64,000 bases of DNA from Sanderia malayensis (lineage: Eukaryota > Cnidaria > Scyphozoa > Semaeostomeae > Pelagiidae): assembly GCA_013076295.1 (NCBI GenBank), contig RQOL01000531.1:3286001-3350000 (forward strand), given 5' to 3'. The position numbers and the translations under genes were made by a program. A model generated the notes under the pieces. That model was not told the origin of the DNA. It ran no database searches and worked only from the letters and a program-made list of their open reading frames with translations. Shown in pieces: positions 1 to 15,000 of the stretch (its first letter is position 1; the number at the start of each line of letters is the position of its first letter).

Positions 1-3000
1 CTTTGTTGTTTCTTTTCTTTTTACTTGATGTGAACTTCTTTAAAAATCCAGTCAGATGTTTTCCTTTAGCATGCCTCTCCTGCGAAACCTCTTCCAACAA
101 TTGTCCCTCGTGAACCGTCTCAAAATCAAGAGCTGTTGCATTTTGATTTTCATCAGCATATTCCCCCGTCTCCTCGCCCTGATACGCATCATCAAGACTA
201 AAGTTCCGCTGTGCATTCGGTGATGATAAACCGGGGGTCATTGTAATTGCACCACTGTCATTGCAGAGTGATTCAGCTGAACCACCAATCACGTATTCCT
301 GACTCAGAGAAGACGACGAGCTGCATATACCCAGTGCAGTATGACAACGCATCGGTGTACAGCTCGGCGCCACTTCACCATCACCCACGAAGGATTCTCC
401 AGAGTGTGACGTCATTGATTTACTTCGGTTCGACAAGAGGCCAGAGCAGTACATGAAAGGTGTGCTGGTCCTGAAAATCGATAAATCACATGTCTACAAA
501 TCTGTTTAAAAACACAACTGCTATCTATTGAGACAAAGATTCATCCAGTCATTCATTCACATTGGCTATTAAAACTCAACTGCGCTGGCTAAAATTAAGG
601 TCAAGGTTAATAACAAAAGACACAACCAATACCTGAGTGATATTTGCGAATCTGACAACTCAAATGGAGACTTATCCCTTACGGCTTGCAGCAAATTCTC
701 CAAACTCCTTCTATCCGAATCGATTATCATCAACTCCTCTTGTAGCTTCGACTTCTGATCAATAAATGTCAGAATGGCCGTTTCCAATGACATATTATCT
801 TCTATACAATCCAGCAATTCATCACCCAATACCTGAGTGTTATTATTCACACCAAGAAATCTTTTCTGTACATTGCCTTGACATGATTTGCATAGTATGC
901 CTGGTGTCATATGCTTCACTTTCTCTGCAGCCGATATACCATTCGTCAATCTCTTCGCTTTGCCATTCTCTACCACACTTGCTCGCTCCTCCAATTTGTG
1001 CAAATCAACTTTAAACGACTCCAACTTCTCTTCCAGCTCTCCGTTATATTTTGCATACGCCGCCAGACTTTTATTCATCCGTACAAAATCTTCCAGCAAA
1101 CGTTTCTTATCATCTTTAAACAAAGACAACTTCGTTTGCAATTTGTTCTTCTCATAGGTCAATGTTTCCTTGTCCTTCACTAGCTGTGTTATCTTCCGCT
1201 GTTGACTCTCTAAACTATCTTCAAGGGTATCCTGCGCTGTATTCGTGATCTTCTTCTCAGCTTCCAACTCTTCATATCGCTCTGATAATTCCCTAGCTTC
1301 AAGCTTCAATTCTTCATTGGTCTTCTCGTATTTACAAAGATCATCTTCTAATCCGCCATACTGCTTTTGAAGAGCAATTGTCTCCATCAATAACTGCATA
1401 CTCTTTCTCTTTGTATCCGGTAGCCTCTCTTCCATCTCAACCAGATCTTTATGCAGCATTCTCAATTGCCCTTCAAGTGCTGAATTCCTTTCCCTATATT
1501 CCTTCAAGTTACTCTCAACAATGTATTTATACTGTCCAATGCTAACCAGATTATTCTCTGCATTGTCCAACTGCGAGCTATACTGCGTGAGTTCTGTAAG
1601 AATTGTCCTTCCAGATTTCTCAAACGTCTTTATGCTCCCCTTGAGCGTTTCTATTCCCTGCTTCATGTCCTTGATCCCAAAAGACCCAACCCCATCTTTG
1701 ACATCTTTGGCGCTTTTCCCAACTTGGTGCACCTTCTGAGACAATTGCATCCTATCAATCATTGCTAGAGACAAATTCTCTTGTGCCGAATGCAACTCAC
1801 TGCAAACAGAATTGAGCTCTTGTGATTTCTTACGACCAGATCTGCTTGCATCATCCAGCTCACTTTGAAGCATACTCTCCTCCTCTGTCAATATATCTGC
1901 ATTCTCTACAAGTTTTCCCAGCTCCTTTATCTTCACACCCTCATTATCTCCAAGCTCATACTTTTCTTCAACACCCTCATCCTCCTCCGCACAACTTCGG
2001 CTACCACTTTCATCTGCTATAAAATCAGGTCTACTGCACCTTCCAACACTGCCATTCGTCATATCAAGAATCAACTCGTGCAATTTCTTTCTCACATCCA
2101 TCTTTTCACCTTCGAACACTTTGATTCGACGCTCCAAATTCAACTGCTTCTCCTCTAAATCTGCCTTTTCGATATTGAAAGACGCCAACTCTTCTTGAAC
2201 TGTTTGCAACTCTGTTTCAATATCCAAATCCTCATCAACGAATGTTGTTGTTGCATTTTCTTCTTTGCCCACATTATGTTGATGTTGTTGCTGTTGCTGC
2301 TGTTGTTGTTGTTGTTGTCGTTCAACTGCAGCTCTAACCTCCTTCTTCAATGGCGACAAGGCCCGTGCCAATCCACCGATCTCAGTCTTCAATAAACTAT
2401 TCTCCTTTTCAACATTCATCAGCTCAGTTTCTGACGCCTTTCTTTGTATTATCAGCTCTTCACATTCAACTTTCATCCTTGACACCTCCAGCTCTGCCAT
2501 CAACATCCGATCGTGCATTGTTATTTTCTCACTTTCACACTTTTCCGCGTCGTTCTCAAATTTATCCTTTTCCTTCTTCAATAAATCACATTTATCCTTC
2601 AACTTTTCAAAATCATCTTGTATGTTAGAATAATCAGTGCATAACTCGAGATTTTTCGTCTCCGCAGAACAGAGTTGTCTCAACAGAATTTTCGTCTCTT
2701 CCTTCGATGTATCCAATTCTGTCTCCATTTTTTCAAAATCATCTTCCAACTCTTCCAGCTCTGTCTCCAATTTCTCATTCTCCTCAAGAACAATGGCGAT
2801 CTCTGCTCGAACCTCGGAGTTCTGCGTCCTTAAGAAGTCAATCTCGGCCTGCAATCCCTTCTTCTCACTCACCACATTCTCCAATTGTTTGTAAAGTTCT
2901 CGTAACTTCTCTTGATACGAAGCTTTCTCTTGCTCAATACGCTCCGCCTTGTCGGCAGCTATGTGATTCAATTCGTCTTTCTCTTTACAAATCTCTTTCA

Positions 3001-6000
3001 ATTGTCGTTCCAAACTCGATGTCTTCTCAAGCAAATTCATCTTATCCTCTTTCAACCCAAAAATCCAAACCCTCAACGCCTTCAATGACTCGATCAATTT
3101 CTTCTGTTCCTTCTCATCCTTCGGTTCCACCTCATCTTTAAAAGCAGCTGACAGCTTCTCAACCTCTTTCCTTTCCTCCTTCAATTCCTCAATATCCGTA
3201 TTGAGCTTTTCAATCTGCAACCTCAAATCCTGAAAACTCTGCTCTAATATCCCATTCGCTTCTCTTAACTCCTTCGTATGCTTAGCTACAGCCCTCTTCT
3301 CAAACGAATGCTGTATCAACACGCTTCTCTCTATCAGAATCTCCTCGACTTTTCTTTCAAGATTATTGAACTTATCAGTCAATGTAGAAATCTGCTTCAC
3401 CAATTCCCTCTCCTCATTCTTGCAAGTTCTCAACTGCTCCTTCACATTCAGATTCTCTGATTGCAAACCGAGTATCTTCTCAGTGGCTACCTTATCCTTA
3501 CTTTCTGCATCCTTCAACTTCTGCTGAATGGTTTCATAATCTTCACCAAGCGTGCTAATATTCTTCTTCGTCTCACCAAGCTCATCCTCCACGCGATCTA
3601 ATTCTTTCTTCAAATGCTTATTCTCCGCGACCATAACTGCTGATTCACCGTGTAACTTCTTCATAGTTTGCTCAAGTGTTGTTTTATCACACTCAATAAC
3701 ACGATTTCTTTCCCACATCTCATCAATCCTAATTTGCAATTTACCGTTTATTTCTTTCGATGTTTTCACAGCTTTCTTCAACTGGTCTCTTTCTACTTGT
3801 AAAATTTTCCAATTTTCGTCATTTTCTTTTATCCTCTTTAGCAAATCACCCTTCTCCTCGCTCAAAGCAGTCAATAATCCTTGAATATTCGAAGTATCCC
3901 GCTCCAAAGTCTGCAGTTCCTCAGTTAATTTATGATTCTTTTCTCTCGACACAATCAACTCTTTCTGCATATCTTCCTTCTCGGCCATAAAGAACGCCAA
4001 CCGTCTCTGCAGATCCAAAACTTTTCCCTCAATCTCAGTCACAGATCCGAAGCTCGATGGCCTATTCGATGTCAACAACACTGTCGTCTTCAACCTCTTA
4101 TCCGGGCTAGAACAAGACCTCGTTTGCAGGCTGCTGGCTCTTCGCTTTGCTTGACTCTCCAATACATTATCAGAGCCCTGTTCATATCGCTTTAACTGGA
4201 TCCATATCTTGTCCCTCTCCACTTGCAGCTTCGAAAAATCACTCTCCAGCTTCCCATATTTATCCCTCAGTGACTTCATATCCTCGGTCAACTTGTCTTT
4301 CTCGTGTTTAAAACTAGTCGTCATTTTCTCCTCGTTCCGCTGCATCATTCGCACATCAGATTTGAGTTTCTCAGCCGTGGCCAAATCCGTCTTCAATCGA
4401 TTATTCTCTGCTTTCAAATTCGACACCTCTCTTTCCAACCTGGCTTTATCGTTCCTCAACGCTGCTATCTCCCTGTGCAATCTCTTCTCTTCTTGTCTCA
4501 TGCCTGTGATGTCACCTTGCAACGTGTCCTTCTGACTTTTCAGCGAGTTATAGGCTCGTTCGGTGTTTGATTTGTCGGTTTTCGACACCGATATGTCTCG
4601 TTGAAATTTTCGTTTCTCGACGCGAAGGGTGGAAATCTCCTGTTTCATGGCCGATAGCTCCTTCAGAAACCTCTCCTTCTCATACTTAATAACACTGACA
4701 AGTTTCTCTTCTTTCGTTTTCAAGCTACTAATTTCAGCCTTGTAGTCTGCTGCTTCCTTTTGCAAGATATCCAACGCTTCTTCCAACATCTTCACATCTT
4801 CACGATACTTCATCAGCTCATCTTCCAAATCAGCTTTATCTTCCTCCAACGCTGTCAGCTCCGTTTCCAACAAACCATTCTCTTCTTTACAACACGACCA
4901 CTCTGTTTCCAATATGATATTCCTATCTCTTACATCATCCAATTCATTTTCAATTCTCTTCCTTTCGTCGTGATCTCTTGATTTCTCCCTCTCCAAAATC
5001 GTCAGCTCATCCTTCAGTGTTGATACGATGCTATCCAACGCCACTTTTTCATTTCTCAAATCCACAATCATTCTTTCCTTCTTTGCATTATTATTCTCGC
5101 TGCATTTCAAACTGTTCTCGAGTATGGACTTTCTCTTCTCGATCTCCTTAATCTTCCCTTCGAGCTCCGTTTTCTCTTTGCGAATATTCTCAACTTGCTG
5201 TTCCAATGTAACATTCTTCGTTTCAAGCGCAAACAACTTTGTCTCCAAACTTCCCTTCAACTCCCGCACTGTTCTCAGCTCCAATTCTAGATCACCCAAT
5301 TTCTCTTGATTAGAACTCTGTTCTTCTCTCACGTTAAACAACTCCGTTTGCAATTTATCCTTTTCCAGTTTCTCAGTTCTCAATTCCTCGAGAATTCGCT
5401 TCCTATCCTCGTCCGTCTCGGTGATTTTCGTTGATGAAATCTCGCTCCAAATCCTCGCAAAGTCATCCGACTGACTTCCAATCAACAGAATGCAGTTCAA
5501 CAACGCCTTGTCCATCAACAGATAATACAACGAGTTCTCCAACACTGCAACATCTTCCACAGCTTCTTTTCTCATCGTTAAATCTACAAAATCAAGAATC
5601 CAAATCATTCCAACCCAAACACAACAGAAAACACATATCAAAAACAACCAAAAACCAGTTTATACAGATAATATACCGTTTTGCGCAGTCAGATTTGCAA
5701 TGAGGTCCTCAACTGACGTCAACGTTGAAGTATGACGATCTGAAATCACGAAACAATAACATTGCATTGAAAAGCATCAAACTACAACGTAAGAACCTCC
5801 AGAAAACAACAAGCAATGACCCATACCTGCTAATTCTTGGTCAAAATCAAATGCCTTATGCAGTAACTCCAATGCTGAGGCACTGACTGTCTCTTTAAGA
5901 TTCGCAAGTTGCTCCAAGACCCTTCTCGTCCTCTCCCTCGTGATTTTCTCGGCTACGACATTGTTCTTATACTTCATTTCTATTTGCTGGGCATGCTCCA

Positions 6001-9000
6001 GGAACCTCGCTACTGGCTCCAACGTAGCTGGTAAATCGGAGCCATCCAATATGTTTTGTTCAATGTAATCCGGACTGGTAATGGCAGATGAGCCAGTGCT
6101 GGATGTACGAGACGCATTGTTCAATGTGGGGCCACGTTCGTAGTCGCTCAACAGCTATAAAGAAATGTCATTGATATATGATATTCTAAATACCAAAAAA
6201 ATAAAACAGTGTCGATAGGCCTTGAAAACCATTTGCGGGCAATACATTCGTACAGACATACCTCCAGCAATCCCTCCATGCTTTGCATCAAATTATCTTT
6301 ATTGTCATTAGCGAGGACCGTGAGTCGCGCATGCGCGGTTTCCTCTTCTCCAATCAGATGAGCCTTTCCTTGCAGTCCATAGAACAATTGCAACGTCATC
6401 AGTTCCATGACGAGCAGTGATTGGACACGAGGCTTGTCTACGAGGCTGGTTACCTTAGCATCACCTGGCAACTAGGAAGACAAAAGAACGACTTCACTGT
6501 ATGCACTCAAACAAACCATTGCAGATTTGCGTGCCACGTACATCTTTGAGGGAGTGTAATATAACACAACCAGCTGCTCTATCCCTGGTAATAACACATT
6601 TCAATGCGTGGAAATTACAATGGAAATCCGATTTCGAAGAATCCCGCTGCTTCGTGACGCGTATCATCGGCATGAAATAGAAACACCACACGGAGAATAC
6701 TCAACAAGAAGCACACGAAAACCAATAGCAGGTGCTTTTATGTTGCATCTCCTAGCCACTGATCTACACAACAGCAAGTCATCAGACGTAGCTCCAACGT
6801 GGTGAACATGACAAGCCCTTAACACGATAACGTAACTAATACGACTGCATTCATGGTTATCATCATACCTTACTGTTGCCAGTGAGTCTGTTTGACATCA
6901 CATGACCTCTTCTGTTCGCAATCTCTTGCTTCAATGATTGGATGAATCTCTCATATTCGCCTCTTTGTACATTCCAATCTGACTCTGGATGGAAAACAGA
7001 GCAATGAATCTCACTCATAGTAGCAAGCAAACCACTCTACCATTACATGTGTTACTACTTCTATCAAGCCTTATAACCACTCTACTTTAATAAAGCAATC
7101 AAACGGTGATAGCCTGTGCAATTTCACGTCTTCTATTCTTACGGTAATCTATAATTAAACTCCGTACATTGATAGAACAACAGCCCTGGCACGTTATACT
7201 TGGCAATTCTCCCAATAAACACTTGTTATGCTCATCAAACCCATAATTACCGCTCTAAATTTGAAAGCTTAATCGGGATAACTAGCATTTGTTTCGATTA
7301 AAACATCTAATTGACACTAATTGGTTCAAACATGTGCGAATTGTATAGCTGGATGTAATTCACAGTTCGCTGAGTTGCATTCGGAAAAGGAATCACTTGA
7401 ATAAACGGATGCAAAATAATCTACAATCCTCTTTGCAGTAGAATTTACAATAAATTCAGATTAGTTTACAACGTAAACAAACAAGCTACGAAATAAGACT
7501 TCTTTACTTCATTTCCTATCAATCCTTCTTGTTTCAAAGTCCTCATCACTTGGTATTAAGCATTAAAGTCGCTTCGTAAACACGAAGTTACAAGAACCTA
7601 TGCTAAAGCAACATTTTTTGCATTGCCTGTTCTTGTATAACAAGTATAGAGTAGTAATAATTAAAAGCAAAAAAAATCAAACCAACTTACCAAGAGATTC
7701 TAATTTGGCGGCCAAACATTCTGCTAGCTTTTTGTAGTCGACCTGAAAAATACATTTTATGTTTGATAAATTTCCAAAGTAAGCATGCATCAGTAATCCA
7801 GTAAGATACTTAGATATTACTCAGATACTCAGACACAAATGAATCTTCACGCAATATTGCGATGAATACTCTTCTAAACGCTCAAAGATTAGCCACTGGA
7901 GTAAACATCTTGCAATAGGCCCTGTTGATACATTAACCTATTCAATTAGCAAGTAGAATCACAAAACAGAAACCATACCAAGACAAGAGAAGATGAAAAC
8001 ACATACGATACTCTCTGTCTGAAGTTGCGAAACATCGCCCCTATAAGATACCTTCTGCTATAAAGACACCTTCTGCTTATACAACACTATTGCACTGAGT
8101 TCAAATACAATGCTTCGTAAACAAGATCCATGACTCAGAAACCATCGTAAGTGGTAACACGAACGTCAAAAATACCCGCTTGCAATCAAACGATACACAA
8201 ATCTCACATTGTCCATCAAAGATGGAAAATTAAAAGAATCAAAACACACAATTCAAAGGGAATTAACTGCCAAACATCTGCTTCACTGGCTGCAGCAATT
8301 ACATTCTCTTATCATTTATCATCATCATCAACATGATAAATGATATTTCACGCGAGCTGCACGCACGAGCATCGTGTCTATAGTGCTTTTGTGAAGCCAT
8401 ATGTATAGTCGGAGATTAGGTGAAGCGCGTGGAAAAATGCATGTCATACCTCGTAGTTGACGTGAGCAGTTACTTGCACCTTCATTGCTCTCGATCCGAA
8501 ATTCAAACTGCATTTGGTTTCATGGACATCTTTCACGGTGGGTGCGATGCAAACCTTTATTGCAAAACACAATGGAAAATCATCAGTGAACAAAGCAGGG
8601 AGCGTCGACTAGCATTAGACTCTAAACTCACTACATTGCGTCCCTGTGCCTCGCTCGTAACTCACTCAACACAAGGAAAAAACAACCAAGCGAGCAAAAA
8701 CGAGTGAGGCACAGGGACGCAATGTAGTCAGTTTACTTAGACTTCGTGCACAAATCCATGTTTCATGAAGCTATTGAATCGAATTGCTAGAGACAAGCTA
8801 CAGTACAGGCTACCCTAGTCAGTTCAAAGCACCTTGTTCGCTTGCATTCAGCAGCTGAATCAAATAGCAAGTGCCAATAAATTCTAGAATGAGCCTATAC
8901 AGATATATTACTGAGTCTAGAATTACTATTGTATATTTTACAGCAAGCAAGGAAGCTTTAACATTGATGTTATAACCATAGAATAGGCTACGATGACATT

Positions 9001-12000
9001 GCTTACCACAAGCCGTGTTTTACAATTGCCAGACAATCCCTCCTGTAGCAGTCGAGTTAAAGTTGAATTTCGAAATGGCACATGGGAACGATTGCCTTCA
9101 GCAAGTGCTTGAATAACATTGCTGAGGAAGAAAGGAAAACAATTAGCCTTAACTGGGATAGCATGCGAGCAGCAAGCAAGCAAATGAGAAGAAAGCAAGT
9201 AGAAAGCAAGCAGTATGCAGCAAAGAAAGGAACTCAGGCATGCTAAAACAGACATAATAATAATAATCCAAGACTTACCCCAGCTCAAGTAAAGATGAAT
9301 TAATGTGCTGCGCTTCTTGTAACCTTTCTCCTGATGCTTTTGTTCTCTTTATTCGCTCACTTCCAGCCAAATCACAGCTATAAAAAAACGATCAACATAG
9401 CTCAGAAACACATTAGAAACAGCCCTGTTGCAATCCCATATACACACACCAAAAGTAGAAATCCATGCTAGATTGCTGTAGCAATAAAATCCCCAACAAT
9501 TGTTGACTTACATGTAAATCTTTCCTCGAACTGAGGTGACACTGTCGTCGAGATCAGTGAGGCCTTGAAGAAATTCTGCATCATCTTCATCTTCAGCCAT
9601 GTCGATTGAACTTCGACTGACATTCTGTAAACACAACAAAGGCAATCTAAACCCACTCATCATTACTCGTTACACTGGCAACATCCCATGCAATACAAAT
9701 AATAATAATACGCTGCATTAACCTGGCTCACACTCATAAACACTCCTTACCATTCAAATTATGACAATCACTGAACATACGAACACAAACATATCCACAA
9801 TGGTGAGAGAAGTATCTCTCAGAATGTTAATAAACACTCATGATCATGAAATGATAAATCTCTACTCTTGTTATGGCATTCACTTAACAGACAAACACAA
9901 ACATATTGACGATAATAATAGAAGTATCTCTCGAAACGTCGCCCTCAAAAACATTCCTGTTCATGACATTATAAACTTCTATATTCTCGTTACGACAATC
10001 ACTGAACAGACAAATATAAACAAATTCAGAAGAATGCTGAAATTAAAGAAGAATGTCTTACCATACTATCGCCAAGAAGATCTTCCTCTGTACAATCTTC
10101 ATCAACCATCATATCAGCATTCCATGACATACTCAGGTCAACATCTGGTGTTTGCAATCCACTGTAACTTGGCGTCTGTTGTCTGCGATCTATCGAGACA
10201 ATACTCAATCCATAATCACAAAATCACAACACTAAAGCACTTCCATCAACATCATCCCATATTGCTTAACTATATATATATGTATACACTTATATAAATA
10301 TACGACAAATACCTCCGACATCTTTTTCTCTCTCCTTCAAAAGTCGTAGCTCGCAAATTGCATGCGACCTTCGAGAAAAAAACAAATATATCACATTCAA
10401 ACACACATATATATACATACATATATTCATCAGAAAAAGCTATGAGAACAGTTGATGATATCCCATAGAACATTTAAACCTAATCATTTCCAATATTTAT
10501 TCACCTGCTTGAAGCTCGATTCATTTGTGTCTCTGCAAAAACAAGCCTTCGTCTTCCAACTTTGAGTAAATTCAAAACTTCTTTCGGCGAGTGTACAACA
10601 TATTCCGTTAAATTCTCCACATAAACGCCTGCAAGAGGAAAATGAACAAAAACATCCCTCAGAAATCAACATTAAAAAACGATAGAAATTCTTCGCATGG
10701 CATTTCCTTACTTGAAAAAAAGAGGCAGGTATATACAATACACCAAAATATCAAGAGAAAAAGAGACTGATTGAAAACGAGGCATACCTCGTTTCGGATG
10801 TTCTCTTAGCGACAGATCCACAGTTCTCGTAGCATTCAATAAATCGTAGATTTTGTCTTGATAGATTTGTAAGTAGGAGCATGTAACCTGAAAAAAGATT
10901 ACAATTCGATTACAATTCGATTACAATTCGACCACAACTCGATTACAATTCGATTACATTCGATTACAATTCGATTACATTTCGATTACATTCGATTACA
11001 TTCGATTACAATTCGATTACAACAGCTCAATGCAAATGTCAATGTCATGAATAAAGCGAATATTAACTGGGCCAACTCACCGTATATTTGTGTTTTATAT
11101 CTTTCTTTATAACCCTAAAACATTTGTATATAACGCGAACTGTCATGCCATCATTTGACATCAGTGTGTATGTTTTACCTTGATAAACAAAAACATCATC
11201 GTTAATGCCACTGCAAAGAAAAACACAGAAAGAAAGACTTCATGCACATCTGATACCTTCCCAATACACAATATGTGTGCCGAGAAAACTCGATGCAGTA
11301 AGTAAATATAGCATGCATGAGAATTAGCATTGCTTACCAGTTCCAGTTTGGCCGTAGCACATAAGAATTCCATTGAAACCACTAAGTGCCGAGTGCAGAA
11401 GAGGCTGGGCGACATTCTTGAACACCTAAGAGAGGCCAATTGAAAAGAGGTTAGAAACAATACAAGAGTAAGAGACATGGAAATGCGAGAAGGGGGGGGG
11501 GGATAAAGGTAATAAATACCTCTCTGTTGGTTGATGTTTCTGGGATAACTCCATCGAATTGGTAGAGTCTGTCGTTCTTGCCATCCAGAACTTTCAACTG
11601 AAATAAAAAGGACCGTGGAAAATGGTATTGAGATTCGTAAAGACACGTAACTGTACTTCTCAATGCTATACTCAATGCTACACTCAATGCTATATATTTA
11701 TATGCACCATAGTTATAAGTAACTCTCTCCATCTCTGATCAAATGGCCAAGGGTGAGCTGCAAATATAACTAGCTTCTCTTATTCATTAAACAATAAAGT
11801 TAATTTGAACTACCTGTGTCATTGCTTGGTCTTCGATGCTGACTCCAGTTGGATCCCCTCTGCCTTCCTCGTCTTCATTTCTTGGCCTCACTCTCACGAA
11901 CACTTGCACACGACCAGGGTCTGTAACAACAACAACAACACAAAACAATTAACGACAGATAGAAAATCCTGGTCATCGAAAAAGCAGCAATATTCACCAT

Positions 12001-15000
12001 AACATTCCAAAAACATAACATTCAAAAAGGAATTATGTGGCATTTTAAAAACAGCACCATAAACCATTTTAAATTGAGGCAATGTATAATTGAACATCTA
12101 TACATTGCCTCAATTTGGCTCACCAATCTTACGATGACAACAAGCGTTCGAGCAGGGCACACGCATCCGACAAATCTCGCAGTTGAAGCTGGTCATATCA
12201 ATGCTTCATTCACACGAAAAATAAAACTAAAAAACCACAGCTCAGCTTCGTTGCACGAGCTCCGCTTGGAAAAGTAAATTAAACAGCCGTATATCTTTCT
12301 GTTATCCTTTTATCACAAAGATAAATTCGTACGGATTCGTAAACCTTTGTCGCTTTGAAGGCCGTGATGACATCAATAAAACCAAGATAACATCAATATA
12401 TCATTTTATAAGCTGCCATGCTTGAATGAAAATCATTTTATCATGCAATATGTTCGTCTTTCGATATTTTAAATGGCAGCCTGGCTCCTCTTTTAAATGG
12501 ACTAACGCTCAAATGCTCTTAAGAAATTCCGAATAACAACAAAATCATTTAAAAAACGATTCAAGGGCGGATATATAGTTTGCATAATTGTGGTGCTATT
12601 AAAAATAGGCAATAATGTGGGTTAATTAAAACTAAAGTGCAATCTAGATTTGATGATAACGAGCTTCTCACATGGTAAACTATTCAATGGTCCCTTGAAA
12701 CGGCACGCTTAATTTATTATGTAAATGCAAGTTTATCTTTCGCTGTTTAACTGAATTGCTGGGTGCTTGTTTCAAACTAGCGTGCTCAACTCCTCGATAA
12801 CTTCAAACAAGAGACAACATTATTTGGCAAACGTTGAGCACAAAATTACAAAATTCACCCTCGCTTCAAAAACTCTAAACATAAACATATCGAAAAAAGC
12901 TTCCAGAAAAATCCAGAAAAACTTCAGGCTATTCAAGCATACTTATTCCTACAAATCCTATTGTCATAAATGAATCGTCTTTAAGCTATTTAAACCCTGA
13001 AGATATCAGACACCCCTGTTTCGAACAACACGGCATCTAAACACACAGCATATAGCTTCATTTGATAAAGATTTAACACAGATTTTCTGAAACCGAAATA
13101 CGAAGAAAGCTGCTTTTCCACAAGCACACACATTGTCTATTAAAACCAGGGTGCAGCATATATAAACAAGACAAGAACAACACGAGGAAACATAAGCTAG
13201 CAACTCATCCGTCCATGGTATTTCCTGCTTAGTATTCCATCCTTTTCAACATCGATGAATAAAGCATGAAGCAAAGCTATGGCTTAAAGCATAATAGAGA
13301 TATAGAACATACAGCCTAGTCTTAGTGGATGCATTTAATTCACAATAAGCCTGTTGAAAAAACCTCACCCGAGACGATATAATTAAACTGCTCCATTCAT
13401 ATGAAGCTCAATTCTTGTTCTATTCTCATGTCATGTTTTTTTATTCGACTAATCGATATCTCTACATGATGCGTATTATACTGAATTTGAATAGCCCTGT
13501 GTTCTAGTTTAGCATGAGGCAGTATCCACTGTGAAATCTTGGTCCGCATTTAGTGCTGACTCCCACAATCTCACGCCAGTTCACAAAGTCGAAATCTTCA
13601 ACAGGTGCAGTAAAACATGATCAAACTTTTGAAAACACCATGCAAAACAACAGCAATAAATTGCCAATGCTTGATGGAAAATTGAGAAAAGCACCCCCAT
13701 CCCTGAATCCTTCCCTCCCTGAATCCCCCCTCTCTCCCCCCTATAAAACCGCGTGAAATAGACAACCCACTATAACTTACCGGCTACTGGAATTGTTTTG
13801 ATCTGTGGTGTATAACTGATAACCCCTTCGCGTTCTGCGGCGTCCTGATCAATACTCAATGATGACCGCCTTCTTGGACTGCTGTGACCGGGTTCGGGCA
13901 TTAACGAGCCCGGATGGTTCATTGATGATAACGACAATCCATAACCACTGTCCGACAAACTCGGGCGTCGGCTGTGATTCCGGCTGCCTGCTCGTCCGGA
14001 TCCGGATTCTCGTTCCGTTCCGAAGAAAGATTGCACACTGCCTCGTCGTGGCGGAGTTGTTACTGTCTCCGCACTCAAGTCGTTATTGGATAAACGCTTT
14101 TTGCCATTGGAAAACCGACTGAAATAATAAAAACACCCCATATAAGATGAATTTGATATTAAATAAGTTTCATATGAAAAACGACAATAAAAATTCGATC
14201 AAAATATACCTTGGATTAGGGCTTGAATTCTGTTCTGTTACGACACATTGACTGGTACTTGTTGATGCATTTGATGAACTCGATACATATATATTGACTT
14301 GACTACTGCTTCTGGCCGGGGGCGTTACATCTCCTTGTTGTTGCTGTTGTTCTAGGACGGCTGGAGTGGCCGACGGCCGCCGTGACAATCGAGGGATTCG
14401 CGATGAAAGTTGGGGGGAAGAAGGGGCATCTCTCGGTGTGGCGCTATTGTTCAATAGCTTTGCACCTGGGGACATAAAATACAGTGATTAAACACATGTT
14501 AAATACAACTCTCTACCATCTAGCTCGTATAAACAATTAAAAACAACATTAATTTACGACACTTTTAGTAGCCAGCCACTGTACACCTTGCTTAACCAAC
14601 TAATGAGCAATGTTGCTAAGAATAAATAATACAATTTATAAAATCATTAGATTTCCTCGATTTTCAGTATAATCTTATTAAAAATAGAAATATTATAAGG
14701 AGTTTTTGGCGAGTCCAATGATGAATAATGACAGCAAAAACAAAATTCCGATTGAAAAAAGATGACAATGGTTTTAATTACTTTTCACAAGGGTAATCAT
14801 GTCCGAATAAATATCTGTATATTGTGATATTTCACATGAATCAGTTTAAATTGCGTAGGAGTGGACTCTTGTTTCAAGAATGACTAACCAATTTTATAAA
14901 AAATATTGAATTAAAAGTTGAACAATTGAATCAAGTGCAATGTTTACTTCTCTTCACAAAACACTTTCCGGATTTCTCGAACTGAACAGACTTCTTCTCA

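Noticed and set aside
766..5703. Many plus-strand open frames opposite the kinesin coiled-coil exon
   Set aside because: They are antisense shadows of Lys/Glu-rich codons, giving Ser/Phe/Leu-rich nonsense proteins without splice or start support.
11161..11213. A short exon reading [11 protein letters not shown] after the P-loop
   Set aside because: The acceptor at about 11179 instead gives [11 protein letters not shown] in frame, completing the Walker A motif, so the upstream segment is intronic.
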